A stretch of DNA of 64,000 nt from Pseudoalteromonas lipolytica (GCF_900116435.1 NZ_FPAZ01000008.1:62001-126000); one strand, 5' to 3'. Shown: positions 52,521 through 62,716, counted from the stretch's first letter. Notes: a model not told the origin generated them from the sequence alone. A program made the numbers and translations.

Positions 52521-53426
52521 TTATACAAGTTGGTTAAGAATGGCTTCGCGGTCTGCTTGGTCAAAGTAACTCCAAGCGATAAAGCGGCTTATTTTTTGGC
52601 CTTGTGCCATTTTTATTGTTTTAACGTCTTTGACATCAAGCGATGCGAGTTGTTTTTTGAGTTGTGGGAGTGTTTCTGACTTTGATACTAAAGACGTAAA
52701 CCAAATACACTGCTCACTGAACTCTTGGCTTTCGGTGATCATTTTACTGATGAACTCGCGTTCGCCACCTTCACACCAAAGTTCGTTTTCTCTGCCCCCA
52801 AAGTTGAGTTCTTTTTTAGGGGTTTTATTTAAATTTTTCCACTTACGCTGTGAACCTGTTTGTGCCTGCTGTTCATTGGCATGAAATGGCGGGTTACATA
52901 AGGTTAAGTGGAACACATCTTTATCAGTGATAACGCCTGTAAACATTTTATTGCTGTTATCTTGTTGCTTTACTGATATTTTTAAACGATTAAATTGCGC
53001 AATTTGCTTGGCAATTTTAACGGATAAGGTATCGATATCAGACCCTGTAAAATGCCAGCCATACTCATGTTGACCAATTAACGGGTAGATCAAATTTGCA
53101 CCCGTGCCAATATCCAGCACTTTAACTTGCTTACCTGTAGGGATTCTACCTTGGTTATCACTGGCTAATAAGTCTGCTAGGTGATGAATGTAATCAACTC
53201 GACCGGGTACAGGAGGACACAGATAATTGTCGGGCAAATCCCAAAAATCAATTTTGTAGTGGCTTTTTAATAATGCTTGATTAAGGGTTTTCACTGCCAT
53301 TGCATCTGAAAAATCGAGAGTCTCACTGCCGGTTGGGCTTTGTGTTATAAACTGAGAAAGAGCCGGAGTATCTTTACATAATAAAGTAAAGTCGTAGCCA
53401 TTGAGGTGGCGATTTCGCGGATGCAT
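52521..53426 (-). CDS. rlmF: 23S rRNA (adenine1618-N6)-methyltransferase
   Basis: The 301-aa product matches RlmF: the start HPRNRHLNGYDF, the SAM motif VLDIGTGANLIYPLIG and the methyltransferase motif CNPPFHANEQQAQ. It methylates A1618 of 23S rRNA. It is the first of two same-strand genes, with ltaE following. Confidence 0.95.
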   Translation of the reverse strand: MHPRNRHLNGYDFTLLCKDTPALSQFITQSPTGSETLDFSDAMAVKTLNQALLKSHYKIDFWDLPDNYLCPPVPGRVDYIHHLADLLASDNQGRIPTGKQVKVLDIGTGANLIYPLIGQHEYGWHFTGSDIDTLSVKIAKQIAQFNRLKISVKQQDNSNKMFTGVITDKDVFHLTLCNPPFHANEQQAQTGSQRKWKNLNKTPKKELNFGGRENELWCEGGEREFISKMITESQEFSEQCIWFTSLVSKSETLPQLKKQLASLDVKDVKTIKMAQGQKISRFIAWSYFDQADREAILNQLV

Positions 53427-53781
53427 TAAATAAACCTATCTGTTAGCAATGTTCAGTACAGATTGTATCAAATTAATCATTACAAAGTGTTGTTTTTAGG
53501 TTTTTTTAAACAGGCAGGGTGGTCAGAAATTTTATTGGTTTCTGTTAGCATAAAATGACTAAAAACCAATTTTCATGCATTTAACTTTCTAATTTTAAGT
53601 GTTAACTGAATTCACAAAGGTAAGCTAAGTGATAAAGTCATGTGTGTTCTTAAATGCAGTTTATCTGTTTGATAATCGAGGTAAAGTAATCTTTTCATTA
53701 ATACGAGTCATAAAACGGCTATGAATAATAATTCAAAGCTGGTAAATTTTAATTTCAACTAACTGAAAAGTAATAAAAATA

Positions 53782-54240
53782 ATGATAAAAAAAATACTTA
53801 AAGGAATGGGTATAACGCTCTTAGTTATAATTTGCTTGTTTGTAATCCTAGCGGTTTGGACTTCATTTAAAGCCTCAGGATATAAAGAAACAGCGATACC
53901 TTATTTAACCCCAGCATTAACTGAAATATCTAAATGGGACGCACAAACATTAAAAAGTTACATGACCCCAACCTCAATTGAGGGTGTTTCAGATGACGAC
54001 TTGTCAAAAATTGTTCGAGCTTTTTCGAAATTAGGCGATTTGAAAGAACTCGGTGAGTATCAATTTATTAATGTCAGCACTAAAGCTGTAACAGGCGATG
54101 GATCAGGTAATTTTGTTACTTATAAAATCCCAGCTTCTTTTGAAAATGGTGAAGCACAAATAACAGTGACTTTAAAAGAAGAGGGTGAATCGTTTTCCAT
54201 TTATCATTTCAATATAAATTCAATGGCAATGATTGAATGA
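53782..54240 (+). CDS. Membrane-anchored hypothetical protein, 152 aa
   Basis: Not recognised. One N-terminal helix (GITLLVIICLFVILAVWTSF) anchors a periplasmic domain with a helical middle and beta end (ISIYHFNINSM-like). The shape is similar to small DUF3887/DUF4019-type proteins, but this is only an impression. The ribosome site is poor. The 355-bp gap 53427-53781 upstream holds no other visible gene. Confidence 0.65.
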   Translation: MIKKILKGMGITLLVIICLFVILAVWTSFKASGYKETAIPYLTPALTEISKWDAQTLKSYMTPTSIEGVSDDDLSKIVRAFSKLGDLKELGEYQFINVSTKAVTGDGSGNFVTYKIPASFENGEAQITVTLKEEGESFSIYHFNINSMAMIE

Positions 54241-54383
54241 TAATTAAAGGTAAACTTTAACCGCTGCGAGTAATTAAAGCTTGCGGCTGGTTTGTGCAGA
54301 GGGAAAGTGAATTGTTTGCTTGTGCCTTTAAGTATAGTATTTAGGTACTAATGTGTTGAGTGATCATTTTCAAAGGAGTGTTT

Positions 54384-54554
54384 ATGTCTAAATTTAAAAA
54401 AGTTCTTATAGCCTTGGTAATATTGGTAGGGCTTGGGGCCATTGCTAAACAATATAATGAGCAAAATCACATGGAAATGGCCATAGAGCAATGTGGCGAC
54501 AAAGACAGTATCGCACGGGTGGACTCTAAGGGTTTCGAGTGTAAAAAAACATAG
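54384..54554 (+). CDS. Small single-helix membrane protein, 56 aa
   Basis: The product has one hydrophobic helix (VLIALVILVGLGAIA) and a charged tail with two Cys (EQCGDK, GFECKKT). AAAGGAG six bases before the ATG at 54384 supports this start over an upstream one at 54360. Nothing more can be said of its role. Confidence 0.65.
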   Translation: MSKFKKVLIALVILVGLGAIAKQYNEQNHMEMAIEQCGDKDSIARVDSKGFECKKT

Positions 54555-54566
54555 CAAGGAAATCAC

Positions 54567-54617
54567 TTTTCACAGTTGGTTTTCATCCTGAGCTGCATGT
54601 TTAGCCAACTGTGAAAA
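54567..54617. repeat. Long inverted repeat after the small membrane gene
   Basis: TTTTCACAGTTGG and CCAACTGTGAAAA form a perfect 13-bp stem with a 25-base loop. No T-run follows the stem on the plus strand, so a simple terminator is uncertain. The remaining gap to 54848 shows no gene. Confidence 0.65.
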
Positions 54618-54848
54618 AACGATAATAAGGGAGTTGTCCATGTCCGCTTATCGTCTTTAAGCATGCAACTCAACTCAATTTCATTTGGTTCATTCCGTTA
54701 TATTTTTATTAAAACTCCCGCTCTTACGTTTACAAAGTCTTGTTGTATTTAAGGGCTACTTACTTGATCACATCATGCTTGCTTTGCTAGTAATACTGAC
54801 GTAACGTATTGCTGGTACGATGAGTTTATAATAATAAAAAGGTCAACC

Positions 54849-55763
54849 GTGACATTAAAACAACAGTCTGTATTTATAAAATTAGCTGAAAATCAAACCC
54901 TCCATATGCGCCGTATTTGTAAAACTGATGCAACCGGGCCTGCGGTGTTTTTTATGCATGGTGCAGTCGAGAATGGCAAAATTTTTTACACTCACAGCAA
55001 TAAAGGTTTGGCACCGTTTTTAGCTGAACAGGGTTATGTGTGCTACGTGGCTGATTTACGGGGCCGTGGTGAAAGTAAACCTGCCATATCAAAATATGCG
55101 AGCTACGGGCAAACCGAAGCTATATTAGAAGACATCCCCGCTTTTTTAGCAAAAATAGAACAACTTGAAGGTGCACCTGCACGTTATTGGGTTGCCCATT
55201 CATGGGGTGGGGTATTAATGAATAGCGTATTTGCGCGCTTTCCTAATCTAATTAATGATGTAAGGGCTTGTGCGTATTTTGGATCAAAGCGCACGCTTTA
55301 TAATCATCACCCAAGCAAATACATCCAAGGTAATTTAATTTGGTATGGTTTAGCACCTTTAATGGCGAGAAAACACGGGTTTGTGCCTGCTAAAAAATTG
55401 AAATGGGGAAGTGACGATGAAACGCGTAAGTCCCATTATCAAAGTATGCAATGGGCTAAGCGCAAGCCCTGGGTAGACTCAGATGACGGCTTTGACTATG
55501 CAAAAGCGCTGCAAGATATAGCTCTGCCCCCTATTTTTCATGTGGCGGGTATAAAAGATAAGGCGCTTTGCCAACCGATTGACATTGAAAAGTTCATGGC
55601 TGAGTCAGGTGTAGGTGTGCAAACAATGACAATTTATGGTCGAAAATATGGTCACAAGGTGAATTATGACCATATTAATATGCTTACTCACCCTGAGGCG
55701 CGCCACGATCAGTTTGCTGATCTTCTTGAGTGGTTTTCGGCTCATTCACAAGGCGATTCATAG
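54849..55763 (+). CDS. Alpha/beta hydrolase
   Basis: The 304-aa product has the oxyanion-hole motif FFMHGAVENG, the nucleophile elbow AHSWGG (Ala in place of the usual first Gly), a candidate acid in VAGIKDKALC and the catalytic His at YGHKVNYDH. It is a lipase/esterase-like enzyme. The start is a GTG with AAAAGG upstream. Its 3' end overlaps the sulfotransferase gene on the opposite strand by 80 bases. Confidence 0.88.
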   Translation: MTLKQQSVFIKLAENQTLHMRRICKTDATGPAVFFMHGAVENGKIFYTHSNKGLAPFLAEQGYVCYVADLRGRGESKPAISKYASYGQTEAILEDIPAFLAKIEQLEGAPARYWVAHSWGGVLMNSVFARFPNLINDVRACAYFGSKRTLYNHHPSKYIQGNLIWYGLAPLMARKHGFVPAKKLKWGSDDETRKSHYQSMQWAKRKPWVDSDDGFDYAKALQDIALPPIFHVAGIKDKALCQPIDIEKFMAESGVGVQTMTIYGRKYGHKVNYDHINMLTHPEARHDQFADLLEWFSAHSQGDS

Positions 55764-57168
55764 CCGTTTCGTAACGCTTATATTTATCTTTAGCTTTGTC
55801 AGTTAATGGTTGTCTGACTGCTGCTTTACTCAGTGTTGCGACTGGCTTATTCGACTTGTAAAACTCTAAAAAGCGATTGCTGTACTTAACGCCTAAAAAT
55901 TCACACAGAGCACTCAACGTTTGCTCAGGCTCTGTGACGAGTAGCTCATATTGTAAGTCAAAAAGTGCATCGGGCATTACGCTATGCCAGTGCGACATAA
56001 GTTGCTGATATAAATCGTAATACTGCTTAAATTCAGACAATGAGCAAAAGTAGGGCTCATTTTCTGCAAAGTAATTACTAAATACTGACCACGCAACAGC
56101 CTGATAATCACGTTGTATATTTATAAATTTTGCGTTTGGAAATAATAGATAGATTAATCCAAGTGATTGATAATTTGCTGGCAGCTTATTGATCATATAC
56201 GGGCGTACATGGGGAGATTGCTTTAATCTTTCTATATAGATATCGCGCGCCGTACTGATCAGCTTTTGATCCAGTTTAGATAGGCACTCGGGGTAAGGTA
56301 ATTGAGTTTGTTGCTCAATATACGCAACAACCTGATTGCTGATACTGGCATCCTCTCCTAGGCTTGCAAAACTTTCGTGACTAACTAGCATTTGTTCAAG
56401 CAAAGTAGAGCCACTTCGTGGCATGCCGATAATAAAAACAGGGGTGATCGTGCCCGTAAAACGTTTATAGCGTGAATCAATTAACGTTGCATCACTTTGG
56501 CTGATGATTTGCTGATAAAAAGGGGCGAGTTCATTGGTTTTAAACGTAGTCAGTTGTGACTGTAGTTTATTAGCGAGGGTAAAATAATTAAATGCTTGCT
56601 CGGTATCATCTAATAAATCATAGCTTTTACCTAATGCGTAGTAGCAGACCATTTTTAAACGTAAGTTATTGGTGAGTGTTAAAAAGTGATGCAGTTCATT
56701 GAGGTAGTTTTGCTCGTGATTAAAGCGAGAAAATTGCACAAGCTCAAAAAGTATATAGGCCTTAACTGGGTATTCACCCATGGCGAGCGCTTGTTGTAAA
56801 ATACCATAGGCTTTGTCGAGTTCACCATAGGTTAAATAGTGTTGAGCTAAAAAGTAGTGAGGCTCTGGGTTATGACTTGCTATTGACTTTGCATATTCAA
56901 GTACAGTGAGCGCATCTTGAGGTGAATGCACGCCATTAAACGCATCGGCAAGTGCATGCAACGGTTCAAGCAGGTAGGGCAGCCTTTCACACGCGCGCTG
57001 CAATAGATATACAGCAGCATCATAGCGCTCTAATCGAAGTGCGATTCTGCCTAAACCAAACAATGCTTCACCATTTTCAGGGTTCGCATCTAACAAGGCT
57101 TTAAAATGAAACTCAGCTTCTTTTAGTTTGTTTTCAGCAAGTAATTGATTGGCTTTTTCTAGCAGCAT
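55684..57168 (-). CDS. TPR-repeat sulfotransferase
   Basis: The 494-aa product joins N-terminal TPR helices (ALFGLGRIALRLERYDAAVYLL, LGKSYDLLDDTEQAFNYF) to a C-terminal sulfotransferase domain. The PAPS-binding loop is IGMPRSGSTLLEQML, and the family marker is FINIQRDYQAVAWS. The start at 57168 is favoured over 57186 by position of the TPR. TPR-sulfotransferases beside TonB receptors are a recurrent pair in marine bacteria, and this one follows the receptor by about 120 bases. Substrate unknown. Confidence 0.9.
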   Translation of the reverse strand: MLLEKANQLLAENKLKEAEFHFKALLDANPENGEALFGLGRIALRLERYDAAVYLLQRACERLPYLLEPLHALADAFNGVHSPQDALTVLEYAKSIASHNPEPHYFLAQHYLTYGELDKAYGILQQALAMGEYPVKAYILFELVQFSRFNHEQNYLNELHHFLTLTNNLRLKMVCYYALGKSYDLLDDTEQAFNYFTLANKLQSQLTTFKTNELAPFYQQIISQSDATLIDSRYKRFTGTITPVFIIGMPRSGSTLLEQMLVSHESFASLGEDASISNQVVAYIEQQTQLPYPECLSKLDQKLISTARDIYIERLKQSPHVRPYMINKLPANYQSLGLIYLLFPNAKFINIQRDYQAVAWSVFSNYFAENEPYFCSLSEFKQYYDLYQQLMSHWHSVMPDALFDLQYELLVTEPEQTLSALCEFLGVKYSNRFLEFYKSNKPVATLSKAAVRQPLTDKAKDKYKRYETAMNRLVNEPKTTQEDQQTDRGAPQGE

Positions 57169-57291
57169 AAATACTCTGAAGCGCAAATTAGAGATATTAT
57201 TATAATGTATATGATGAATAGCTGTTAATGTATATAAGCCAATGAAGATAAATCATCATTGGCTTAACTTACAAATGTATATTGTTAAATA

Positions 57292-59904
57292 TTAAAATTT
57301 ATAACTCGCTTTGATGTAGTAAAATCCGCCATTATAGTCAAATGGGCCACTTTCGTAGTATTTACCACCTACAATAGCTCGCGAGCCATATGAGCCATCA
57401 CTAGATACTTCTTGTAACTTTTCAGCCTCAGTATCGAAGATATTATTCGCGCCTATAGACAGTGTAATTGCGTCAGTTGCATAGTAACTCAATTCAGCAT
57501 CGAAGGTTACTGCAGAACTCCCTGTTTTAGACCAACCATAAGTGTCACCAATATCTGGCTCATCAGCATGTGTTGCAAAGTACTCGCCAAAGTAGTTTGT
57601 TCGAACAAACATACTGAATGTTTCCCAATCTTGTGCAAATGTAAATGTTGCACGATGTTCTGGTATGCCTTGTTCAAGACGTTTAACTTTGAAGTCAGAA
57701 GTGTATAAGCCAGCATTGTCAACTTCAGTACTGTTGTAATTGTAGGCTAAAGAAAGTTTAGTATCGCCACCGAACAGTTCCATTGTGTAGTTTGCTACAA
57801 CATCAGCACCTTGTGTATGTGTGTCGAAGTCATTTGCAAAGAAAGTTATTGAACCTCCAAGTAACAACTCTGGGTTAGGATACTGACCTTGTAAAGCATT
57901 TACATCATTTTGGTCGATAAATAACTTATCTGTTTGTGCTATACGATCTTCTACTTTAATGTCGTATAAATCGACAGTAAGGAAAAAGTCGCCACTTTGA
58001 TAAACGCCACCAATAGCAAAACTTTTAGACTCTTCTGGAGTGAGTTCTACACCACCTTTTTGAGCTGATACTGGGTGCGTAGGTGGGTATGTTGCTGATT
58101 GGATTAATTCACCATTAACAAGAGAAGTCTGGGTATTTACGACATTAGCTTGGCCTACCGTTGGAGCACGGAAACCTGTTGAATGAGATGCGCGAAGTGA
58201 AAACTCGTCTGTTATTGAGTATTGGGCTGTTACTTTATAATTTAATGTATCTCCGAATGTTGAGAAGTCTTCATATCGAAGTGCAGCACCAACTAAAAAA
58301 TCTTCAGTTAAGTATGTTTCAACATCTAAATATGCGGCGATGCTTTGGCGTTTGCTTATACCTTGAGATTCTGGCGAAAATCCAGCGAAACCATGAGAGC
58401 CAACACTAAAGCCTTGTTCTGCTAAAGGCCCTTGTTGCCAAGAAACCTGTTCACCTGAAATAATTTCAAAGCTTTCTTGTCTCCATTCTGCACCAAAAGC
58501 GACGTTCAGCATCTCGTCTAAACCAACATCATATGCTTTTGAAATGTCTAGGTTGAATGCTTTTTCAAGCTGAATATAAGAGCCAGCTTCAAAACTATTA
58601 TCAGCAGGTTGGTTAGCTCCTAATGATGGGTTTACTGTGTTAACCAGTGTGTAGGTTGATTTGTTACGGCCAACCGAACCACTGAAATCATAATAAGCGC
58701 CATCTAAAAAACCATCTTTAAACTCGCCTTTAGTACCCATAGTTAAAGAGGTATCATTTATCTCGCCAGTGAAAAGCGGAGTATAGCCCCCAGGGAATAA
58801 TTCGTTGAAAGCCCAGCAGTTGTCATTATTAGCTACATTATCTATGTAATCTTGTTGAGTTAAAACATTACCTGAAGTGATTGGAATATTTGGACAGGCA
58901 TCACTATTACCATCCATAGCACCTACTAAAAGGTTTCCGTCAGCATCGGTGTAAACGCCGCCTCTATTTTGAGGATTACGATAATAATAGCCCCCTGTTG
59001 CAGTTCTATCTGAATAGTTACCGAACATGTAGAAACTCTTTCCATCGCCCAGGTCTAAGCCAACATTAGCAAACAGAGTTAGATCATCATCAATCTCTGG
59101 GTTACCCCAAGTTTGTGCAGGATCATTAACTGACGTGTTACCTGCAGTGATTAAAGCTGCTGCATCTGGGCGCTGTAAAGTACGGCTTGTTGCATCTGCA
59201 GTTTTATATTGAAAAGATAAATTAGCAAAACCTTCGTCAGTGAATGGTAGACCAACATTACCATCAATTACTGTCTGATCGCCATCACCTTCGTAATACT
59301 CTCCTTGGCGCACAGAGAAAGAGCCACCTTCAGAGGCATCTTTTAATACAAAATTCATTACACCTGCTATTGCATCAGAACCGTACTGTGCTGCTGCACC
59401 ATCTCTGAGCACTTCGACTTGCTTCATTGCAACAGAAGGGATTACTGAAATATCAGGGCCTTGTGCACCATCATTTACGCCGCCGCCTTGAAAAGCAATT
59501 ACCGACGCGCGATGACGACGTTTACCATTAAGTAGAATAAGAGTTGAGTCTGAAGATAAACCCCTTAAGTTAACTGGACGAATAAACGATGCAGCGTCTG
59601 AAATAGGCTGCTGTCGAACGTTAAATGATGGAACAGATGCTTGAAGCATATCTAACATATCAGTAGAACCATTTTTGCTCAGTTCATCCCCACTAACTAT
59701 ATCAATAGGAACAGGTGAGTCACCGATAGAACGCGGCGCTGAACGAGTACCAACTACTGCGATTTTTTCAACATTTTTGTTAACTTTAGTCTCTTCGGTT
59801 GACTCATCTGCAGCAACCACAGAACCCGACACAAACAGACCCGCTGTTGTCGTGGCTAAAGCAAACTTAACAGCTTGTTGTAGCATATTATTTTTTAATT
59901 TCAT
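57292..59904 (-). CDS. Large TonB-dependent receptor
   Basis: The 870-aa product has a signal peptide (ending SGSVVAADE), a TonB box (EKIAVVGTRS), and a plug with NLRGLSSDSTLILLNGKRRH and VEVLRDGAAAQYGSDAIAG. A barrel follows, ending GGFYYIKASYKF. The LNGKRRHRS-type plug belongs to the large receptors common in Alteromonadales and Xanthomonadales, usually for carbon or peptide ligands. It ends about 120 bases before the TPR-sulfotransferase start. The upstream gap 59905-60196 holds its promoter region and no other gene. Confidence 0.93.
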   Translation of the reverse strand: MKLKNNMLQQAVKFALATTTAGLFVSGSVVAADESTEETKVNKNVEKIAVVGTRSAPRSIGDSPVPIDIVSGDELSKNGSTDMLDMLQASVPSFNVRQQPISDAASFIRPVNLRGLSSDSTLILLNGKRRHRASVIAFQGGGVNDGAQGPDISVIPSVAMKQVEVLRDGAAAQYGSDAIAGVMNFVLKDASEGGSFSVRQGEYYEGDGDQTVIDGNVGLPFTDEGFANLSFQYKTADATSRTLQRPDAAALITAGNTSVNDPAQTWGNPEIDDDLTLFANVGLDLGDGKSFYMFGNYSDRTATGGYYYRNPQNRGGVYTDADGNLLVGAMDGNSDACPNIPITSGNVLTQQDYIDNVANNDNCWAFNELFPGGYTPLFTGEINDTSLTMGTKGEFKDGFLDGAYYDFSGSVGRNKSTYTLVNTVNPSLGANQPADNSFEAGSYIQLEKAFNLDISKAYDVGLDEMLNVAFGAEWRQESFEIISGEQVSWQQGPLAEQGFSVGSHGFAGFSPESQGISKRQSIAAYLDVETYLTEDFLVGAALRYEDFSTFGDTLNYKVTAQYSITDEFSLRASHSTGFRAPTVGQANVVNTQTSLVNGELIQSATYPPTHPVSAQKGGVELTPEESKSFAIGGVYQSGDFFLTVDLYDIKVEDRIAQTDKLFIDQNDVNALQGQYPNPELLLGGSITFFANDFDTHTQGADVVANYTMELFGGDTKLSLAYNYNSTEVDNAGLYTSDFKVKRLEQGIPEHRATFTFAQDWETFSMFVRTNYFGEYFATHADEPDIGDTYGWSKTGSSAVTFDAELSYYATDAITLSIGANNIFDTEAEKLQEVSSDGSYGSRAIVGGKYYESGPFDYNGGFYYIKASYKF

Positions 59905-60196
59905 TCTGACTTCCCCAGTTAGAATAGTTATGATTATGCCACCAAATAGGTATTCTAATTTGGTGTAACTAACTTATACCTACTGTTAATTTAATTTGCA
60001 AATTATTAACAATATGTTTTATTTTGGGTAACTTGGTCGTGTTTTTTGCAATTATTTGGGGTATGTTACTGAAAACGCATGTGATAAATTATTCGTTGTT
60101 TTCTTAAAGGAGGTCAGAATTTATTGTTGAAGCTAAAAAAAATTAAAATTAGTGATTGTTTGTTCGTATTTTGCACTAAAACTGAGTTGGAACGGT

Positions 60197-60352
60197 TTAA
60201 TTATTTTGCTTTGATTCGCTTTTTAATTGCCACTGTCGTAATTTCTCACGGTATTCATCCCAAACACACGGGCAACAACTACCGCCTCCACAACATTCGT
60301 CAGGCGCAGGCTTTTGTGGCTTAGGTTCATTTACGTGGCGATCTTGGCACAT
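60197..60352 (-). CDS. Oxidoreductase-like small protein, 51 aa
   Basis: The frame gives MCQDRHVNEPKPQKPAP followed by DECCGGGSCCPCVWDEYREKL and a short tail. Pro-rich start, ECC-G-GC-x-x-CVWD-x-Y pattern and length match the small oxidoreductase-like family (Oxidored-like). The Cys cluster could bind a metal. No ribosome site is obvious, so the exact start is open. Confidence 0.75.
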   Translation of the reverse strand: MCQDRHVNEPKPQKPAPDECCGGGSCCPCVWDEYREKLRQWQLKSESKQNN

Positions 60353-60417
60353 TTAAAAAATAAAACGAGTTAAGAAAAGTGTGCGAAGGGTAAAGCAAAA
60401 TCTACTATAAGTAAATT

Positions 60418-60867
60418 ATGCTTTGTGAAGTGAGATGCTTATGTGAAAATAACCGAATGCGATTATATAAAGTTATTCATCGGGCCCCATTTCGAGTGGC
60501 TAAAATTACCAAAAAGCGTCAGCAATTACGCTTTAAGCGCGCTATGGTGGCACTTAAAATCGCACTTGCCCAAGAAAAGCAAGAAACCAAAGAAATGCTG
60601 CAAATCTATAGACGTTATACACAAGGCCACGCAACTAAAGAAGAGCTGCATACGGCCAATGAACAATTTTTAGATATTCTAAAAGGGATTGGGCTGGGTG
60701 TGTTTGCTGTATTGCCTTTTGCACCCATTACGATTCCGCTAGTTGTAAAACTAGGGCAGTGGGTTGGTGTTGATGTTCTTCCGAGTTCATTCAATATCAA
60801 TAAGTCACTTAAAGAGATAGATCAGCAAGTTGCAAAAGAAGAAGCCGAAGAAAAAGATCACAAGTAA
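60418..60867 (+). CDS. LETM1-like protein, 149 aa
   Basis: A basic N-terminus and helices are followed by the segment LKGIGLGVFAVLPFAPITIPL and VDVLPSSF that resembles the LETM1 domain of mitochondrial and bacterial proteins. It is probably membrane-associated. No ribosome site separates the starts 60418 and 60457 (MRLYKV); the latter may be real since the first residues look unlike a protein start. Function in bacteria is not known. Confidence 0.7.
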   Translation: MLCEVRCLCENNRMRLYKVIHRAPFRVAKITKKRQQLRFKRAMVALKIALAQEKQETKEMLQIYRRYTQGHATKEELHTANEQFLDILKGIGLGVFAVLPFAPITIPLVVKLGQWVGVDVLPSSFNINKSLKEIDQQVAKEEAEEKDHK

Positions 60868-60955
60868 GCTGCGTTTATCAATCTGATTTCGCCTATACCC
60901 TTTAGCTCAAGTTATTGGTATGCTTAATTACCTTTTCTTTATATTGAGTCGTTTA

Positions 60956-62317
60956 ATGAGTTCATTAATTCGTCATTCTTCTACGGGTATTCCGCTCTCT
61001 TTCATTGAAAAAACGCATTTAGCATCGTGGTTATCTGAACAGCCGCAAGCTTTGCAAAACTGGTTAAGTAATTGCGACTTTAAAAACAAGGGGCTTGCGC
61101 TCGTAGCTGACAGTGAATCAGGTGATTTGGTTCATGTGTATTGCCTTGTAAACGATATTAACGATTTTTGGCTTGCAGGTGACTTGTCGACTAAATTGCC
61201 GGCTGGTTGTTACCAAATTCAGGGTGACAGTGCCTTTGTCGAACAGGTTGCACTTGGCTTTATGTTAGGTGGTTATGAGTTTAGTGAATATAAAGAAAAA
61301 CCATCGCCACGAGCACAACTTGCTATCAGTGATGAAAGCCTTGCCAAGCGCTTGACTGAATTCGCAAGCGCAATAAATTTAGTACGCGATCTCGTAAATA
61401 CACCTGCAGCCGATATGATGCCACAACATTTATCACAAGTGATGGCTGATCTGGCTGATAATTTTGATGGTGAGTTTAGTGAATGGGTTGGCGATGAGTT
61501 GCTTGAGCAAAATTATCCCACAATTCACATGGTTGGCCGTGCAAGTGAAAACAAGCCACGTTTGTTAGACTTACGCTGGGGCGCAAAAGATGCCCCTCAA
61601 ATTACCCTTGTGGGCAAAGGGGTGTGCTTTGACTCGGGCGGTTTAGACTTAAAACCAAGCTCGGGCATGCGCAACATGAAAAAAGACATGGGGGGCGCAG
61701 CTCATGTCATTGGCTTAGCGCAGCTAATTATGGCAGCGAATTTGCCGATACGTTTACGTGTCTTGGTTCCTGCTGTAGAAAATGCTGTATCGCGTAATGC
61801 ATTCAGACCGGGTGATGTTATTAAAACCCGAAAAGGTATCACTGTTGAAATTGATAACACGGATGCCGAGGGGCGTTTAGTGTTATGTGATGCGTTAGCA
61901 GAAGCACAAAACGACAATCCCGATCTTATTATTGACTTTGCAACGCTCACAGGAGCGTGTCGTATTGCACTTGGTACTGAACTGCCAGGCTTTTTTGCGA
62001 ACGATAACGAGGTGGCCAGTAAGTTGATGAGCGCCGGAGAAAAGTGCTTTGATCCTGTTTGGCAGTTGCCTTTATTCAGTCAATACAAAGCGTTATTAAA
62101 GAGTGATGTGGCTGATATTGCGAACTGTGCATCAACCCCATTTGGTGGAGCTATCACTGCTGCACTTTACTTAAAAGAGTTTATCGAACCGACTACGCCT
62201 TGGGTTCACTTTGACGTTATGGCGTGGAACTTACGCCCATTGCCTGGTCGTCCAGTGGGAGGGGAAGCACTCGGTATTCGTGCTGTATTTAACTACCTAC
62301 AAGACCGTTTTCAATAA
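60956..62317 (+). CDS. Leucyl aminopeptidase family (M17) enzyme
   Basis: The 453-aa cytosolic metalloprotease has the M17 C-terminal core. Metal and active-site motifs are KGVCFDSGGLDLKPSSGM, KKDMGGAA and NTDAEGRLVLCDAL, all intact, and the N-terminal part is divergent. It removes N-terminal residues from peptides. The start at 60956 (MSSLIRHSS) is preferred over 60920, which would add a hydrophobic leader unlike this family. Confidence 0.93.
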   Translation: MSSLIRHSSTGIPLSFIEKTHLASWLSEQPQALQNWLSNCDFKNKGLALVADSESGDLVHVYCLVNDINDFWLAGDLSTKLPAGCYQIQGDSAFVEQVALGFMLGGYEFSEYKEKPSPRAQLAISDESLAKRLTEFASAINLVRDLVNTPAADMMPQHLSQVMADLADNFDGEFSEWVGDELLEQNYPTIHMVGRASENKPRLLDLRWGAKDAPQITLVGKGVCFDSGGLDLKPSSGMRNMKKDMGGAAHVIGLAQLIMAANLPIRLRVLVPAVENAVSRNAFRPGDVIKTRKGITVEIDNTDAEGRLVLCDALAEAQNDNPDLIIDFATLTGACRIALGTELPGFFANDNEVASKLMSAGEKCFDPVWQLPLFSQYKALLKSDVADIANCASTPFGGAITAALYLKEFIEPTTPWVHFDVMAWNLRPLPGRPVGGEALGIRAVFNYLQDRFQ

Positions 62318-62320
62318 GTG

Positions 62321-62716
62321 TTATATTTGATACAACTCTAACGGTAAATCATCGGGATCAGCAAAAAACGTAAATTGCTTCCCGGTGATTTCATCGACAC
62401 GAATATCTTCCACATCTACACCTTGTTGTTCTAAGTACTGTTTAGCTTCCGTTATATTGGCCACTTTAAAAGCTAAATGGCGCAGTCCTTGTGCTTCAGG
62501 ATAACTTGGTCTTGTGGGCGCATTTACAAATGAAAACAACTCTATTTGACTGCCGTCTGGCAGTGCAAGGTCTAGCTTGTAAGAATCACGTTCTTTTCGG
62601 TACTGCTCATGGATAATTGGCAATTTTAAAATTTCAGTGTAAAAGTGTTTTGAATGCTCATAATCACTACAAATAATCGCTACATGGTGAACACCTAATA
62701 ATCCGATTGTTTTCAT
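62321..62716 (-). CDS. YaeR/GloA2-like VOC protein
   Basis: The 131-aa product closely follows E. coli YaeR: HHVAIICSDYEHSKHFY, IELFSFVNAPTRPS, GLRHLAFKV and FTFFADPDDLPLELYQ. The VOC fold binds a divalent metal with His and Glu ligands (VHHVAI, QIELFSF, RHLAF, LELY). Its reaction is unknown. It is convergent with the aminopeptidase gene by three bases. Confidence 0.92.
   Translation of the reverse strand: MKTIGLLGVHHVAIICSDYEHSKHFYTEILKLPIIHEQYRKERDSYKLDLALPDGSQIELFSFVNAPTRPSYPEAQGLRHLAFKVANITEAKQYLEQQGVDVEDIRVDEITGKQFTFFADPDDLPLELYQI

Noticed and set aside
60124..60324. 66-aa plus-strand frame
   Set aside because: It overlaps the Cys-rich oxidoreductase-like frame on the minus strand, which has a real family pattern; this one shows none.
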